A stretch of DNA of 54,410 nucleotides from Desulfomonilaceae bacterium (GTDB taxonomy: Bacteria; Desulfobacterota; Desulfomonilia; Desulfomonilales; Desulfomonilaceae). The DNA is taken from the NCBI GenBank assembly GCA_031082285.1, contig JAVHLK010000014.1:3058-57467 (forward strand). Direction: 5' to 3'. Below the pieces are notes generated by a model. The model was not told the origin of the DNA, ran no database searches, and was given only the letters and a program-made list of their open reading frames with translations. Below, piece by piece: positions 52,452-54,410 of the stretch; position 1 is the first letter of the stretch; the number at the start of each line of letters is the position of its first letter. The position numbers and the translations under genes were made by a program.

Positions 52452-53960
52452 TCAGGCAACCCATGCCGGCCGTTCGGCCCACCGACCCACGTTGGCGAGT
52501 ATAGGGTCCGGATTATCAAAGACTTCCATGAACAGCCTGTGATAGTGACATTCCTCCGGTGATCTCAGATTCCATTTCGCGTGAAGGCGTTGGTACCGTG
52601 CAGCCTCTTGGTCGTTCATGACCTTGGATAGAGCCGCGTTGACGATGTCCACGGTACCGCTTCCTTCATCGAACTGCTCTTTGTCGCGCCACACGATTTC
52701 ATGGGGGAGGAGATCTTCAAAGGCTTTCCGGAGAATCCATTTTTCCGGTCCCACGCCCGCCGGGAGCTTCAGATCGGAAGGAATCATCTGGCCAAGCTTG
52801 ATCATCTCAAGATCGAGAAAAGGCACTCGCCCCTCAATAGAGTGGGCCATGGTCATCCTGTCTACACGCTGCAGGTTGACGTTGTGCAACGCGGATACGG
52901 AACGCCGGAGCTCCCGAGAAAGTGCGGACTGATCCATAATGCCTTTGTAGTACGTGTACCCGGCGAACAGCTCGTCGGCCCCCTCACCGGTAAGGATCAC
53001 CTTTACCTCCTCCGCTGCCAGCCTCGAGGTAAAGTAACAGGGGATGGCGCTTCTTACCAGATCCTGGTCGAATGATTCCAGGTAGTAGATTATTTCAGGA
53101 AGCTTTTTCACGACTTCTTCGGGGGTGATGACGTATTCGTGATGAATGGTATCAAGATGCCGGGCGACCACGCGCGCGGCTTCCAGATCACGGCTCCCCT
53201 CAATCCCCACCGTGAAGGTGTGAACCGTGTCCATATGCCTGCGAGCAATCGCGGTAATCACGCTGCTGTCGAGTCCGCCCGAGAGGAATGCGCCAACAGG
53301 CACGTCGCTCATGAGCCGCTTGACAACGCAGGCCTCGAGGGTCTCTCGCAGACGTCCGATATGCTCCTTTACGCTCCGATTCTCGGGTGAAACCTCCGGA
53401 ATCTCATAGAACGTCCCGAATCCGTCTCGTGTGTGGAAATACGAGCCGGCGGGAAATTCATGGATGTCTGCACAGTAAGGGGACAAGGCCTTGAGTTCGG
53501 AAGCAAACCAGAAGGCCCCGTCCTTTAAGCTGAAATAGAGCGGCTTGATGCCGATGGGATCCCGTGCAGCGAACAGATTCTCCCCATCCGCTATGGCAAA
53601 CGCGAACATCCCGTCAAGGTGGTTCACGACGGAAACACCGTGTTCCTCATACGCGTGGAGCACCGCTTCTGTGTCGGATGTGGTGGTGAATCTATGACGG
53701 GTCGCCAGGTCCGGCCGCAACTTCGGGAAATTGTAAATTTCACCGTTGGCTATGATCGCCATGGTCTGCCGTTCGTTCAAGATCGGCTGGTCACCGCCCT
53801 TGGGGTCCATAATACTTAGGCGTCTGTGGCCGAGGATTCCCGGACCGTGAACCGAACGATACATGCCTTCCGCATCGGGTCCTCTATGTACCATGCGGTT
53901 CATCATCTCTGCGACTTCGGCTGGTTGGCATGCTCTCCACACACCTGAAATACCACACAT
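52452..53960 (-). CDS. asnB: Asparagine synthetase (glutamine-hydrolysing), first of two tandem copies
   Basis: This enzyme makes asparagine from aspartate with the amide of glutamine. The N-terminal amidotransferase domain starts with the catalytic cysteine (MCGISGVW), with VHRGPDAEGMYRS and HRRLSIMDPKGGDQPI; the synthetase domain has GAFLSGGLDSSVITAIARR for ATP and later LTGEGADELFAGYTYYKG and GRVPFLDLEM. 502 residues, slightly short of the usual 520-550. A GGAG lies nine bases before the ATG. A second asnB-like gene lies upstream on the same strand, separated by about 180 bp. It is convergent with the BamD-like gene. Confidence 0.95.
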   Translation of the reverse strand: MCGISGVWRACQPAEVAEMMNRMVHRGPDAEGMYRSVHGPGILGHRRLSIMDPKGGDQPILNERQTMAIIANGEIYNFPKLRPDLATRHRFTTTSDTEAVLHAYEEHGVSVVNHLDGMFAFAIADGENLFAARDPIGIKPLYFSLKDGAFWFASELKALSPYCADIHEFPAGSYFHTRDGFGTFYEIPEVSPENRSVKEHIGRLRETLEACVVKRLMSDVPVGAFLSGGLDSSVITAIARRHMDTVHTFTVGIEGSRDLEAARVVARHLDTIHHEYVITPEEVVKKLPEIIYYLESFDQDLVRSAIPCYFTSRLAAEEVKVILTGEGADELFAGYTYYKGIMDQSALSRELRRSVSALHNVNLQRVDRMTMAHSIEGRVPFLDLEMIKLGQMIPSDLKLPAGVGPEKWILRKAFEDLLPHEIVWRDKEQFDEGSGTVDIVNAALSKVMNDQEAARYQRLHAKWNLRSPEECHYHRLFMEVFDNPDPILANVGRWAERPAWVA

Positions 53961-54143
53961 ATATCTATCTCCACTTCTCTTCGGTGAAATTGGCGCGCCT
54001 CGTTCCGAAGGGGTGCAGCGCGCTCGGCCGGCGCCCTCCGAATGACGGACGGAATTTGCGGCGACCGCGTCACGCCATCCCGGTGATGCACGAGTAGGCG
54101 GGAGTGCGGCTCTGCGGCAGCCGTATGGTTCAACGCAAAGTCC

Positions 54144-54410
54144 CTACAGGCAAACCCATTGCCCCACGGTTTGAATCGCCTTGCCCGTACCGAACCTCTC
54201 GGCAAAAATACGGAAGTAGTACAGCTCTTCCTTGCTGCGAACCATAGGAAATGCTCGCTGAGCTTCGGCGAGTTCCGTATCACTGATTACGTCTTCAAAA
54301 TACCCGGGGAGGACGCTTGCCGATCCCGAACCCTGGGAGAACTCTTGCTTCAGCCTCCACACCACCTGTCCGGGAAGGTCGGATTCAAAGGCTTTCCTGA
54401 ATATCCACTT
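54144..54410 (-). CDS. Second asparagine synthetase copy, C-terminal end only (cut by the window edge)
   Basis: The frame is open to the right edge. Its 88 residues align with the C-terminal end of the asnB next to it: KWIFRKAFESDLPGQVVWRL here against KWILRKAFEDLLPHEIVWRD there, then a KQEF-S-QGSGSAS motif, SKEELYYFRIFAERFG and TVGQW. It is therefore the end of a paralogous asparagine synthetase whose N-terminal domain lies beyond the window. The two differ much after the shared motif, so this is not a recent duplication. Both are on the same strand, probably in one transcript. Confidence 0.85.
   Translation of the reverse strand, partial: KWIFRKAFESDLPGQVVWRLKQEFSQGSGSASVLPGYFEDVISDTELAEAQRAFPMVRSKEELYYFRIFAERFGTGKAIQTVGQWVCL

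Noticed and set aside
53903-54283. A 126-residue open frame between the two asnB genes
   Set aside because: It overlaps the end of the second asnB in another frame and has no recognisable content.

Overview
The window is chromosomal DNA from a moderately GC-rich bacterium, most likely a member of the Desulfobacterota (the former Deltaproteobacteria; an anaerobic sulfate-reducing or syntrophic lineage). Pointers to this are the Gram-negative envelope genes (LolA-like, PilQ, BamD-like, a beta-barrel protein), a TIGR04073-like exosortase-associated protein, a RACo-type corrinoid activator, pyruvate phosphate dikinase, a fused GlcD-GlcF dehydrogenase, and many iron-sulfur proteins. The lineage is inferred from gene content only. 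I saw no rRNA, tRNA, CRISPR, prophage or insertion sequence. Genes are dense and mostly housekeeping or central metabolism. TTG and GTG starts are frequent (LolA-like, S15, RACo-like, prenyl synthase, RimO).

Layout. 1-2825: end of a CbiO/EcfA-like ABC ATPase, a LolA-like carrier and rimO, all overlapping. 2826-6683: a gap with a possible 27-residue membrane peptide on the minus strand, then a pilQ-like secretin gene with its own promoter and terminator; its signal peptide lies in a different frame from the rest. 6695-10439: an unknown protein, proA, mobB and a cysteine-rich ferredoxin-like protein. 10635-16306: an IclR regulator divergent from a four-gene unit holding an unknown cysteine-rich protein and a three-subunit molybdenum hydroxylase. 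16665-20280: a ThiS/MoaD-like carrier, queE, a RACo-like activator and a hotdog thioesterase. 20818-26391: ppdK convergent with the GlcD-GlcF fusion, sharing a bidirectional terminator. 26939-30665: rpsO, pnp and an M16 peptidase. 30817-38261: a TPR-retropepsin protein, an unknown protein, smc, an outer-membrane protein and a Sir2 deacylase.

38630-40760 is a compact unit of ECF sigma factor, zinc-motif anti-sigma, thioredoxin and thioredoxin reductase. It recalls the SigR-RsrA thiol-stress switch of actinobacteria and is the most interesting regulatory module here. 40974-43599 has the TIGR04073-like protein, a 46-residue lipoprotein, an unknown protein and hisI-hisG. 43820-50385 has an oxidoreductase and a branched-chain amino-acid type ABC transporter (livK-H-M-G-F). 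Its livH and livM genes are separated by about 600 bp of hairpin-rich repeat-like DNA. 50711-54410 has a polyprenyl diphosphate synthase, a BamD-like lipoprotein and two tandem asnB genes, the second cut by the window edge.

Non-coding repeat-like sequence is concentrated in three gaps (43600-43819, 47198-47802, 50386-50710), two of which share a 12-bp core. I corrected many starts from ribosome binding sites or promoters. Two apparent upstream TTG starts (11602 and 17780) turn out to be -35 elements of promoters.
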